Source: UBA1275 sp002323515 (lineage in GTDB: Bacteria > Bacteroidota > Rhodothermia > Balneolales > Balneolaceae). Taken from it: a stretch of DNA of 26,411 nt. Position 1 is the stretch's first letter. Every line of letters begins with the position of its first letter. Below are positions 10,001-17,936 of the stretch, piece by piece. Where the stretch lies: assembly GCA_964007875.1 (NCBI GenBank), contig CAXGAH010000026.1, positions 1 through 26,411 of the forward strand, given 5' to 3'. The position numbers and the translations under genes are program-made. A model generated the notes under the pieces. That model was not told where the DNA came from. It was given only the letters and a program-made list of their open reading frames with translations, and did no database searches.

Positions 10001-10446
10001 TCGGGTCTTACCTTACGGCTATCGCCCCTTCTGGGGAACTCTCTATCTGGGAATTTCCAGCAATGGGCAGCGCAGACTGGCCCTCGCGAATGGGGCCTTG
10101 GGGCTGGAATCGGGCGGTTCAAGTTGGGGAAGAATCGAACGTTGGTGGTGGTGATCGGACAAATGGGGTTTTAATGCGCAGCGAAACCTATAACTGGCCC
10201 AACCCCGCCAAAGAGCTAACAAATCTGCGTTTTCAAACTTCCGATGCAGGGGAAGTGCATGTCCAAATTATTGATCTTAGCGGTCAACTTATTTGGGAGA
10301 AGCAGATTCAAAGTCGCGGCGGTAGTCCAGAAGAAATTGAAATCGATACCTCACAATGGCCGTCGGGGGCGTATATTGCACTAGTCAAGGCCACTGTGGC
10401 TGGTAAAACAAGCAGTAAATTAGTTAAAATGGCCATTGCAAAATAG
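7069..10446 (+). CDS. M6-type metalloprotease homologue lacking HExxH, with T9SS type A sorting domain
   Basis: The 1125-residue product has an N-terminal signal peptide (hydrophobic core, cut near GLAAQ) and an M6/immune-inhibitor-A-like region to about residue 330. The family landmark LGLPDLF (275-281) and the later GLMDGAG are present. The zinc motif that should precede the first one is replaced: residues 269-273 read ASIGS where HEFGH or similar is expected. His274 is one place out of register and there is no Glu. The protein is therefore probably catalytically dead. A DFNGD-EQD segment (919-927) resembles the calcium-binding loop of FG-GAP propeller repeats. Residues 1041-1125 are a T9SS type A sorting tail (WPNPA start, SGAY near the end, KLVKM close), so PorU/PorV next door probably export it. 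Its start lies 5 bases after the porV stop. Confidence 0.85.
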   Translation: MLRIRWPFSSSLTGCSGLVVLWFLLGLEILGAHGLAAQVIRPAIGQVNVIAVRVEFLADTTELTSGTGVFGPDGFGGLDYLAREQDTHIDPLPHNQQYFEAHLEFARNYYLKASDGQLELDYHVLPEVVQLDHPMSFYSPIGEEFTLEKLAVLLEHVWAKVDEFGQFDATGLDPKTTAFIIFHAGVGRDIELTGTSLDITPYDLPSIYLKEDQLARLLDDPTFEGFAINDGAFRVKSSMIIPRTQSRRGEDIGGNEVVFPLSINGLLCASIGSHLGLPDLFNTTDGSPAIGRFGLMDGAGFFSYNGLIPPEPSAWEKVALGWVEPANITESAGALENQGSIGPFTLAPASMDRNADHPQLYRWDISSNEYFLIEYRNRDVNTSGVELTIREPDGGRVRQKFTNSDTDFIYQYAGFDTLLTAGTLLNVGNFDWSLPGGLDLGPDEEEGTEDDRELNGGLLIWHIDEGVIQRAFDVQAQGGDRGVNEDPYYRGVDLEEADGTQDIGLDAGLLDNSPSFGYAFDFWWEDNNYRVITENGSIDLNPDNVFGPQTYPNNASNAGARQYFELYDIQATGSTAQFSIRYAAPDDRAPKLIVHAQDFLPSGVVPDEAYYRNYPLSIGRVIVGANGVDALGGPVATATDTLISVQAEQSLHLLPLSRLKTQQMLTRDDWVQRSDMEGSLQPVLEDRIITAERRASDSQLLIRSWNVVPDDDSLIQRWEQTVLSELAGRGFGEQLGYVSSTGGVNSLILLEEIGLQIDMTGQVSASDWLLESALIEDVNPGNEQAISFQARWNDDELQVEGWSPDEILALEQSGLLGNEQYAQWIPIVEGVQLRLIRLSEQELGVFDPNAANVYTLIYSSQNSDFAAEWPAISKKGTIFRVNRSENTIEGYHLSGAMLDYFPLPAPDSVQWVASPLLGDFNGDTEQDLLVIGQNPYATILYGYSLQGELMQGFPLLVGAGGGSSGGDHDSRIYQPGIIGSYLTAIAPSGELSIWEFPAMGSADWPSRMGPWGWNRAVQVGEESNVGGGDRTNGVLMRSETYNWPNPAKELTNLRFQTSDAGEVHVQIIDLSGQLIWEKQIQSRGGSPEEIEIDTSQWPSGAYIALVKATVAGKTSSKLVKMAIAK

Positions 10447-10461
10447 GAGCTCTCTCTACCA

Positions 10462-13400
10462 TTGAAGACGTTATTTTTTCATATCGCCGCATCGTTGCTA
10501 TTGCTCATCGGAAGTTCGATTTGTGGTGCCGCCAAGATCTCCGCGCAAACCAACCCGATGTACTACGATTATTCGTATAACCACCTGGATTGGTTTACGG
10601 TGGAAAGCGAGCATTTTATGGTGCATTTTCAAGATGGTAATGATCGTAGCGCGCAGGTTGTTTCCCGTATAGCCGAAGAGATTTATGGGCCTATCACCGA
10701 GTTGTATGAGCACGAGCCCGATGAAAAAGTGAGTATTGTGTTGAAGGATCGAGAAGATTATTCCAATGGAGCTGCTTACTTTTTTGATAACAAAATCGAC
10801 ATTTGGGTACCGGCCTTGGACGCTCCCCTGCGTGGCACACACAGTTGGATGCGCAACGTGATAACCCACGAATTTACCCATATTATTCAGATCCAAGTCG
10901 GTCTTAAGCGCGAGCGACGTACTCCCGCCACTTATCTGCAGTGGCTATCCTATGAAAAAGTGCGCCGCCCCGATGTATTGTACGGATTTCCCAATGGCAT
11001 TGCCTCTTTGCCTTTTGCTTCGCTTAACATCCCAGCTTGGTTGGCGGAGGGAACCGCTCAGTTTCAGCGCAAGGAACTGAGTTACGATAAATGGGATGCT
11101 CATCGAGATATGATTTTGCGAAATCGGGTGCTTTCTAATAGTTATTTTAGCCTCCCAGAAATGGGTACTTTTGCCTCCAAAACCTCCATTGAGCGAGAGA
11201 CGGTGTACAATCAAGGCTTTGCTTTTACTCGGTACATGGCCGATCGCTTCGGAGAAGTGGTTTTAAAGGATATTTCCTTGGCCTTGGGGCAAGACCAGGT
11301 ATTCGATGTGGCAGAAGCCATCGAAATAGCCACCGGTATTCGGGGGGAACAGGTTTTTGAGGAATGGATTTACCGTTTAAAAGAAGAATATTCGATTGTA
11401 GAAGCCCAGATAAATCATTCGCCCTGGGCTGCTGACAGCACAAAGGTATCGGCGATAGAAAGGGAAGGGTTTTATAATTTTTACCCACGAATTCACCCCA
11501 AATCTGGAACCATCGCCTATGTGTCTAACCGCGAACGGGCAACATCTCGCGTGTCACTGTACACCCGTGAGCTGAATGCTCTGGCTCAGGAAGAAGATGC
11601 CTCAAATGGAACGGGTGTTGTGGATGGAACGAACTTGAGTTCGAGCACCGGTTCGAGTTCGGGTGCGAATTCGAGTTTTGGTTCAGCAACTCCGATTGTG
11701 GAGGACCTCCAAGCACCTGCATATAGCCCAGCTGTTACCGGTCATGCACACATGCATGAACTAGAACCCCAAGTCAAATTCATCAACAGTTCATTCGATT
11801 GGAGTCCATCGGGTAAACAGCTCGTATATAGCGTAAACAAGCACAACCAGTATGGAGAGAATTACAAAGATCTATTTATCCACGATTTATCCCATAAAAC
11901 AGACCTTCGCTTAAGCCAGTCTGCTCGCCTGGAATCACCAACTTGGCATCCACAGGGTCTTGGATTAGTGGCCGTTAAACAATCCAAAGGCACTCAGAAT
12001 CTTGTTTGGTCAACCCTTCCCGATTCTCAAAGCTGGAATGAACAACTAGCCAACGCATTCAAAGAAAAAAAGCCTGAAATACTACTTGACGAATGGGAAA
12101 ATTGGACCAGCTTTGAAGACGGCCGAACTATCTTCAGTCTTATTTGGCATCCTAGTGGTCAAAAACTGTACGGAGCCTTTGCATATTTGGGCGAACGGCA
12201 ACTCTTTAGCTTGGATCCTGAGAATGCCGCCTTCATGCCCCTAACAGCAGCCAATTTTGATCTGCGTGACCCTTATGTCGATTCCTCTGGTTCTTACATG
12301 TATTTCAGCGCCGCTCCAAACGGTCGTTTCAATATCTACAGGGTGGCCTTGAATTCAGAAGGGCTTCCTATTCCAGACCGTATGGAACAGCTCACCGATG
12401 TAGTTGGGGGTGCTTTCATGCCGATTGAGTACGATGACCGACTTTATTACTCCGAATACATTGCCAATGGATATACAATCCGGTCTCGACCCATTCGCGC
12501 TATTTCAGTATCCGAGAATGAGCTAGGCTTTGAATGGCTCATGTACGATATGAGCCGACAGCAGGATAATCCTCAACTCATTCAATCCTCAAATGCTCAA
12601 CTAAGCCAGACCATCTTGTCACCCATTGCCGCTTTAAATTACTTTAACGACTCCGATTTAACCACCATGCCGGATATTGCTTGGACCTATGCCGACACCG
12701 GTTCTTATTCATTTGACCTACCTACTATAGGGCAGCCTGATGAACGGTCCATGCGCCGCTACACCGATACCTACACTCAAACCTCGTTCTTCCCTCTCAT
12801 CCGCTTCGATAACTATACACAACGCAACGGCCGCAACGGACAGCTTCTAAAAGCCGGACATTTCGGTGATATCGGGCAAAACCTATGGCGAGATATGAAG
12901 CCGGGGGTTTATATGGCTTCTCGTGATGTTATTGATCGACTATCTATATTTGGTGGTATTATGGTGGGTTTAGGCTCCAAAAGTGCCGGTACCGTTGGCG
13001 AATTTTTTCAGCCAAGTCGACTCACCGAGTTAGACAGGGATATCTTTTTTCAGGCAGAATATCGTGGACTTCCATTTATTCAGCGCAGCTGGTCACCTAC
13101 AATATCTGTAGAAATTTTTAACCTACATCGAAATGTAGATGACGGTCTGTCCATCACCGAATTTCCATGTACCTCCTGCCTTCCAGACACCACCCGCGTT
13201 GACATAGGCTATGAAATCTGGCAGGCTGATGTATATTTTCGATCCAAATTATCTCGTTTTAGCCTCCTAGAACTTGGCGTCGGCTACTCTCCATACAGGG
13301 TAAGCACGGACAATTTTTATTCACGCGAGCTCAAAGCATTTATTACTGGTTCATCCTCTGAATATTTCAAGGGCACAACTCTCTCGGCCTCCTATACGTT

Positions 13401-14109
13401 TAACTACTACCAGTACACAACCGATTCCGATATTGCTCCCTTAGGCTTCAAAGGGTACCTACGATACCAATATCAGCCGTCTAAATTATTAGAAGAGTAC
13501 GAAATTAAAGAGGGCTCACTTGTACCAATTTTCAAAAAATCGCGCAACCACTCTACCGAACTTCACCTACGCTACGGATTTCGAACCTTTGGGCAACAAG
13601 CTTTCCAAGCGCGTGTGCGAGGGTTTAGCTATTTCAACAATCCGAAAGATTCTTTTTATACCGACTATGTGGGTGGATTCTTGGGCCTTCGAAGCTACCC
13701 ATTTTTTGCTATTGGTGGGAGTTCCACTGCCATGACCTCTCTCAGCTGGTTTGTGCCTATCCTTAAGAAAATAAACAGTCAAATTGGTCCTTATACTTTA
13801 GACAAAATGTATGCCCGGCTCTTTTTTGAAACGGGCAATGGTTGGTATTTGGGAGACTCCAACAATGTGCCCGACAAAATATATAGTGGGCCTTCACTCA
13901 AAAGCGGCATTGGTGCCGAACTCCGAATTGCAACATCCGCCTATTATTTATTCCCCATCAAATTCTTTGTGAGTGGAGCCTATGGCTTCAACCGATTTTC
14001 TGTGCAGCTTCCGGATGATTTTGTCACCCCTGCAACTGGGAACCGGGTCAATTATGGGGGTGAATTATTGTTTCACTTTGGTTTAACCTTTGATTTCGAA
14101 TTATTGTGA
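10462..14109 (+). CDS. Exported gluzincin protease fused to TolB-like propeller and C-terminal barrel-like region
   Basis: The 1215-residue protein has three parts. After a signal peptide (cut near KISAQ), residues about 45-320 are a peptidase-MA-like zinc protease with His136, Glu137 and His140 in THEFTH and the third ligand Glu196 in LAEGTAQF. Residues about 340-680 contain repeated PD40/TolB-type blades, such as FDWSPSGKQLVYS, WHPQGLGLVAV and IWHPSGQKLYGAF. Residues about 780-1215 are rich in alternating aromatic strands, as in an outer-membrane barrel, and end in LTFDFELL. The start is TTG: it is the only in-frame start that keeps the signal peptide, and GGAG lies 12 bases upstream. It begins 15 bases after the preceding gene. 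A Ser-rich insert sits at 393-408. The barrel assignment rests on composition, not on a recognised family. Confidence 0.8.
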   Translation: MKTLFFHIAASLLLLIGSSICGAAKISAQTNPMYYDYSYNHLDWFTVESEHFMVHFQDGNDRSAQVVSRIAEEIYGPITELYEHEPDEKVSIVLKDREDYSNGAAYFFDNKIDIWVPALDAPLRGTHSWMRNVITHEFTHIIQIQVGLKRERRTPATYLQWLSYEKVRRPDVLYGFPNGIASLPFASLNIPAWLAEGTAQFQRKELSYDKWDAHRDMILRNRVLSNSYFSLPEMGTFASKTSIERETVYNQGFAFTRYMADRFGEVVLKDISLALGQDQVFDVAEAIEIATGIRGEQVFEEWIYRLKEEYSIVEAQINHSPWAADSTKVSAIEREGFYNFYPRIHPKSGTIAYVSNRERATSRVSLYTRELNALAQEEDASNGTGVVDGTNLSSSTGSSSGANSSFGSATPIVEDLQAPAYSPAVTGHAHMHELEPQVKFINSSFDWSPSGKQLVYSVNKHNQYGENYKDLFIHDLSHKTDLRLSQSARLESPTWHPQGLGLVAVKQSKGTQNLVWSTLPDSQSWNEQLANAFKEKKPEILLDEWENWTSFEDGRTIFSLIWHPSGQKLYGAFAYLGERQLFSLDPENAAFMPLTAANFDLRDPYVDSSGSYMYFSAAPNGRFNIYRVALNSEGLPIPDRMEQLTDVVGGAFMPIEYDDRLYYSEYIANGYTIRSRPIRAISVSENELGFEWLMYDMSRQQDNPQLIQSSNAQLSQTILSPIAALNYFNDSDLTTMPDIAWTYADTGSYSFDLPTIGQPDERSMRRYTDTYTQTSFFPLIRFDNYTQRNGRNGQLLKAGHFGDIGQNLWRDMKPGVYMASRDVIDRLSIFGGIMVGLGSKSAGTVGEFFQPSRLTELDRDIFFQAEYRGLPFIQRSWSPTISVEIFNLHRNVDDGLSITEFPCTSCLPDTTRVDIGYEIWQADVYFRSKLSRFSLLELGVGYSPYRVSTDNFYSRELKAFITGSSSEYFKGTTLSASYTFNYYQYTTDSDIAPLGFKGYLRYQYQPSKLLEEYEIKEGSLVPIFKKSRNHSTELHLRYGFRTFGQQAFQARVRGFSYFNNPKDSFYTDYVGGFLGLRSYPFFAIGGSSTAMTSLSWFVPILKKINSQIGPYTLDKMYARLFFETGNGWYLGDSNNVPDKIYSGPSLKSGIGAELRIATSAYYLFPIKFFVSGAYGFNRFSVQLPDDFVTPATGNRVNYGGELLFHFGLTFDFELL
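11638..11685 (+). repeat. Ser/Gly-rich tract with TTCGAG repeats
   Basis: Residues 393-408 of the gluzincin fusion are nearly all Ser, Gly, Thr, Ala and Asn. The DNA carries TTCGAG three times, at 11640, 11652 and 11670. It separates the first propeller blade from the next and looks like a flexible linker grown by slippage. Confidence 0.65.
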
Positions 14110-15230
14110 TCCGTACATTCATTCATACCATAACGCCAGCGAGAACCAGATTTCGGGTCGCTAAACAGCTTGGCATGAGTCTTTCTGTGGCTATTTTTTT
14201 TGGGTTATTTGCGATTACATCAATCCGGGTGGAAGCCCAATCTAAAGAGCTAACGAGCAGTTTGGAAAAGGAATTCCGGCTAGTTGATAGAACCAGTCCT
14301 TCTTTGTTGCCTGTGCGGAGTCTGCGTGAATCCGATGAAAAGATGAGGTCTAAAGATTTTTTACAGGCACAGCTGTCCAGCCCTTCGCCCACAGAATGGC
14401 AACAAACACCCCTGCTCAATGCGTCCCGAAGCAACTCACCCGAGCTTGCTTTTTGGTCTTCGGCCTTGGTGCCTGGAAGTGGGCAGGCAATGCAGGGAAA
14501 CTGGGGAAGAATGGCTATTTTTGCGACCGCAGAGATCGCAGCCTGGGTGTTTTATTCGAAGAGACAGCAGCTAGCCAAGGATAATGAAGCCGCTTATGAG
14601 CGCTATGGTAACAACTATTGGAGCCCTGTGGCTTATGCGCAATGGTTGGTCGATTATTCCAAAGCCAATAATTTAGTAAATGGCTATGAGGCCTTGGATG
14701 CAATAGTGGGTGGATTAACGCCGGCTTTTGGGGAGACGACTCAGGATTGGGGGAAAATTACGGAAGAAGCAGTGCGCGCAGTGGAAGTTCGCACGCGGTT
14801 TATTTTCAACATCCCAGAAGGTTGTGGAAGTTTGGAGCCCTTCTCTTGCGTGACTAGGTCGGAATTTTCGCATGTCCTACAGGATTTTGGTTCGCAGCAA
14901 TATTACGAGCTCATGAGTAAGTATTATCAGTTTCAACCTGGCTGGCAGGACTTTCATGAACAGCGTTTGGCTCAAGGGGCTAATCATGTGTATCAATATT
15001 CTTGGGATGCCACGATGCTCAGCGAACGTTTTATTGAAGGCAGTGACCGGGCGGAGGAGTTCAACAACCAATACCGTGATGCGGGTAATATGTTGAAACT
15101 GCTACTGATTAATCACATGATTTCTGCTTTTGATGCTTACTTTAGCGTCAAACTAGCCCAGTCCAGACTGCAGATGGAAACAGGCTCGGTCCTTTCGGAA
15201 AGAGCGGTGGCTCTTGTTTGGCATTTTTAG
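14106..15230 (+). CDS. DUF5683-like exported or membrane protein of unknown function
   Basis: The function is unknown. The 374-residue protein begins with a GTG whose bases overlap the TGA stop of the previous gene (GTGA, 14106-14109), which suggests coupled translation. This start gives an Arg/Lys-rich n-region before the hydrophobic stretch LSVAIFFGLFAI and a cut site near VEAQS; the next ATG at 14175 would leave no basic n-region. Residues 118-127 read SSALVPGSGQ, followed by GNWGRMAIF and a hydrophobic helix around 136-152. This combination is typical of DUF5683-like proteins, which often sit in envelope loci of Bacteroidota. Two cysteines, Cys240 and Cys248, could form a disulfide after export. 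It closes the porU-porV gene group. Confidence 0.75.
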   Translation: MIRTFIHTITPARTRFRVAKQLGMSLSVAIFFGLFAITSIRVEAQSKELTSSLEKEFRLVDRTSPSLLPVRSLRESDEKMRSKDFLQAQLSSPSPTEWQQTPLLNASRSNSPELAFWSSALVPGSGQAMQGNWGRMAIFATAEIAAWVFYSKRQQLAKDNEAAYERYGNNYWSPVAYAQWLVDYSKANNLVNGYEALDAIVGGLTPAFGETTQDWGKITEEAVRAVEVRTRFIFNIPEGCGSLEPFSCVTRSEFSHVLQDFGSQQYYELMSKYYQFQPGWQDFHEQRLAQGANHVYQYSWDATMLSERFIEGSDRAEEFNNQYRDAGNMLKLLLINHMISAFDAYFSVKLAQSRLQMETGSVLSERAVALVWHF

Positions 15231-15381
15231 GCTGAGTGATTTACGATTGGTTTTTTCGCGCTTGTTCATTTTGTGGACAGCATTTTTTGGCCAAGTGATT
15301 TATTTGTGGCTAAATCGCCGTATTTTGTGATTTGAATGAAGAACTGTTTAATTGAATCATCCTTATCCCCACTTAATCGAT

Positions 15382-16197
15382 ATGATTCGTAGTCTGCTTA
15401 CCAACAAATACTTTTATTTACTTAGCCTAGGAGTTATTCTATTGGGAGCCTTAGGTTTGTTGGTCTTCGATAAGGTTTTAATGCCTCGGTATACCCAATA
15501 CAACCGAGGTGTAACGGTGCCCGATCTTACAAGAGTTTCTTTGGAGGAGGCGGTGGCCACCATTAGTTCCCTTGGGCTTCGGTATGAAATCTCTGACCGC
15601 CGATCCAACGCGGCCTTTCCTTCAAATTATGTTCTGGATCAAGCACCTGTGGCTAATACCATAGTGAAACCAAATCGTAAGGTCTATTTAACAGTGAATG
15701 CCGCCGTCCGCCCTACCGTGGTGGTTCCTAACGTCACTAATTTGTCACTTCGAAATGCGCAGGTACAGTTGCAGAATTATGGTCTTGAAGTGGGTACTAT
15801 TAGTTATGAGAGCTCCCGTTTTAAAAATGTGGTGCTCCAACAATCCCTCCCCGCGGGCGGCGCAGTAGATAAAGGGGTAGTAATAAACTTGATTGTAAGC
15901 GATGGTCTGGGTGATAAAGTGGTGGTTGTACCTGAGATTGTGGGACTCCTGTTACCAAATGCTCAACTAAAACTCCGTGAAGTAGGACTTCGAGTAGGCG
16001 AGATACGGTTTCAACCTACCAAGGGACAAATTCCAAATACCGTGCTTGATTTCAGCCCAAAAGTGAACGAACTTGTTGAAGGCGAATCTCTGAATTTAGT
16101 GGTTTCTGAAAGCTTTAACGCCGTAGAAGAAAGTGAAGGCGGAGCAGTATTCACCGATTCCAGCGGCGTTGATAACCGCCTCCCAAATAACCTATGA
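15382..16197 (+). CDS. Single-pass membrane protein with three PASTA domains
   Basis: From the ATG at 15382 the protein has 271 residues: a short cytoplasmic N-terminus, one membrane helix (about 10-29) and an outside part made of three PASTA domains (about 44-107, 110-178 and 180-249). Each starts with a VPDL, VPNV or VPEI motif. PASTA domains bind peptidoglycan or muropeptides in Ser/Thr kinases and penicillin-binding proteins, but neither a kinase nor a transpeptidase domain is present here. Stand-alone PASTA proteins of this build are common in Bacteroidota. A TTG at 15352 would add ten residues before the membrane helix and cannot be ruled out. A 151-base gap before it suggests a new transcription unit. 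Its stop lies 12 bases before rpe. Confidence 0.88.
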   Translation: MIRSLLTNKYFYLLSLGVILLGALGLLVFDKVLMPRYTQYNRGVTVPDLTRVSLEEAVATISSLGLRYEISDRRSNAAFPSNYVLDQAPVANTIVKPNRKVYLTVNAAVRPTVVVPNVTNLSLRNAQVQLQNYGLEVGTISYESSRFKNVVLQQSLPAGGAVDKGVVINLIVSDGLGDKVVVVPEIVGLLLPNAQLKLREVGLRVGEIRFQPTKGQIPNTVLDFSPKVNELVEGESLNLVVSESFNAVEESEGGAVFTDSSGVDNRLPNNL

Positions 16198-16209
16198 GAT
16201 ACAATTTAT

Positions 16210-16893
16210 ATGAATTTTGACCTACCTATATTAGCTCCTTCCATTTTAGCTGCAGACAAAGCCCAACTAGGCGCCCAAGTTCAGGCAATGCTCGACGGTG
16301 GGGCTCAATGGATCCACTGCGACATAATGGATGGCCACTTTGTCCCTAATATTAGTTTTGGACCCAATGTGGTAGCATCAATTGCCCGAATTTCGGACGA
16401 AGCATTTATGGATGTGCACTTGATGATTGAGAATCCAGATCAGTACATAGAAGCTTTTTGCGATGCGGGAGCCGATCTTATTTCGGTTCATGTAGAAGCC
16501 TGCGTTCATTTACACCGAACTATTCAACTTATCCGCTCTCATGGTGCCATGACAGGAGTTGTAATCAACCCTGCCACCCCAGTTTCAACGATCGAACCTA
16601 TCTTAGCAGAGGTTGATTTGGTACTCTTAATGAGTGTGAATCCCGGTTTTGGTGGTCAACAGTTCATCCCGACGACCCTCTCAAAAGTAGAACAGCTGGT
16701 GACTCTACGTGAGAAGCTGGAACTGTCCTTTCTCATTGAGATTGATGGAGGCGTAAACTCAAAGAATATCGTCGAAATAGCCGAAGCCGGGGTTGATGTC
16801 TTGGTAGCTGGTAATGCCGTTTTTTCCGCAGAGAATATTTCTGCAAAAGTTACGGAACTACAGAGCACCCTTTCGAATTTAAAAAGTGAATGA
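16210..16893 (+). CDS. rpe: Ribulose-phosphate 3-epimerase
   Basis: Rpe interconverts ribulose 5-phosphate and xylulose 5-phosphate in the pentose phosphate pathway, in the cytoplasm. The 227-residue length is normal for this TIM-barrel enzyme. The family motifs are all present: APSILAAD at the start, HCDIMDGHFVPN with metal ligands His36 and Asp38, VHLM with His70, MSVNPGFGGQ, and EIDGGV with Asp179, which serves as metal ligand and catalytic acid/base. The phosphate-binding segment AGNAVF closes the set. Its stop codon overlaps the phoH start as ATGA. The start ATG follows the PASTA gene by 12 bases, so it is part of the same run. Confidence 0.97.
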   Translation: MNFDLPILAPSILAADKAQLGAQVQAMLDGGAQWIHCDIMDGHFVPNISFGPNVVASIARISDEAFMDVHLMIENPDQYIEAFCDAGADLISVHVEACVHLHRTIQLIRSHGAMTGVVINPATPVSTIEPILAEVDLVLLMSVNPGFGGQQFIPTTLSKVEQLVTLREKLELSFLIEIDGGVNSKNIVEIAEAGVDVLVAGNAVFSAENISAKVTELQSTLSNLKSE

Positions 16894-17924
16894 ACGAAGA
16901 TACCAGCTCATATTCCGAACATCTAATTTCTACTGAAGGCATAAATCACATTCAGCTATTCGGGTTAAACGATGAGAACTTGCGCCTACTCGATCAGGCG
17001 TACCCAGAAACAAGATTCAACGCCCGAGGCGAACGGGTTAAACTAAGTGGCCCAGATGCTGAGGTAGCTCAGGCTCGACTCGTTATAAAAGGCATGGTCG
17101 AAGTGGCTACGCGGGGCAAAGATGTGCGAGAGGGTGACGTTAAAACCCTTATACGGCTTAATGGAAAGCCTATAGAAGCCCTGAGCATTGATCCCTTTAC
17201 TGGAAAGGGTGATGTGATTTTGTACACTCACCGTGGAGAACCCGTACGAGCCAAGACTCCCGGACAAGTTCAGATGGTGAAATCTTCGGCAAAACATGAC
17301 ATTTTATTTGCCATTGGTCCTGCAGGAACCGGTAAAACCTATACCTCAGTCGCTTTGGCAGTAAAAGCCTTAAAGGAGCGGAAGGTACAGAAAATTATTT
17401 TAGCCCGACCGGCCGTAGAAGCAGGTGAGACCTTAGGCTTTTTACCAGGAGATTTACGTGAGAAAATAGATCCTTACTTGCGCCCCTTGTACGATGCTTT
17501 GGAGGATATGCTGGATCAGGAAAAATTGAATCTCAATCTCCAGAAAAACATCATCGAGATAGCTCCACTGGCTTACATGCGTGGGCGAACCTTGAACAAT
17601 GCCTTCGTAATTTTGGATGAGGCGCAAAATGCCACCAACATCCAAATGAAAATGTTCCTCACTCGAATTGGTTTTAATTCTCGAGCCATTATCACCGGGG
17701 ACGTAACGCAAACCGATCTCCCGAGAAAACAAGAATCGGGACTCATTTCGATACCCCGTATCTTAAACGATGTAGATGGAATCGATTTTGTTTATCTGGA
17801 TGAAGGCGATGTGGTCCGGCATAAATTGGTCAAAGATATTATCAACGCCTACGACCGGTATATACCCGAAGAGGCTAGTCCGGTGAGCGAGAAACGAAGC
17901 GCCTCCAAAAAGAGCAACGATTAA
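16890..17924 (+). CDS. phoH: PhoH family ATPase
   Basis: The 344-residue protein is a PhoH/YbeZ-type P-loop ATPase, a family linked to RNA metabolism and ribosome maturation with YbeY. The N-terminal 110 residues match the small KH-like domain that precedes the ATPase. Walker A is GPAGTGKT (143-150) and Walker B is VILDE (240-244). The family motifs ARPAVEAGE, GFLPGD, LAYMRGRTL and ITGDVTQTDLP follow in the expected order. Its start overlaps the rpe stop by four bases, and the next gene begins 12 bases downstream. No ybeY gene is seen in the window. The basic C-terminal tail (EKRSASKKS) may touch RNA; that is inference. Confidence 0.95.
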   Translation: MNEDTSSYSEHLISTEGINHIQLFGLNDENLRLLDQAYPETRFNARGERVKLSGPDAEVAQARLVIKGMVEVATRGKDVREGDVKTLIRLNGKPIEALSIDPFTGKGDVILYTHRGEPVRAKTPGQVQMVKSSAKHDILFAIGPAGTGKTYTSVALAVKALKERKVQKIILARPAVEAGETLGFLPGDLREKIDPYLRPLYDALEDMLDQEKLNLNLQKNIIEIAPLAYMRGRTLNNAFVILDEAQNATNIQMKMFLTRIGFNSRAIITGDVTQTDLPRKQESGLISIPRILNDVDGIDFVYLDEGDVVRHKLVKDIINAYDRYIPEEASPVSEKRSASKKSND

Positions 17925-17936
17925 AGTCAATTTCCC

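Noticed and set aside
15231..15381. Promoter for the PASTA operon
   Set aside because: TATTTTG-like words are present, but none has a proper -33 partner; T-rich sequence alone is not enough.
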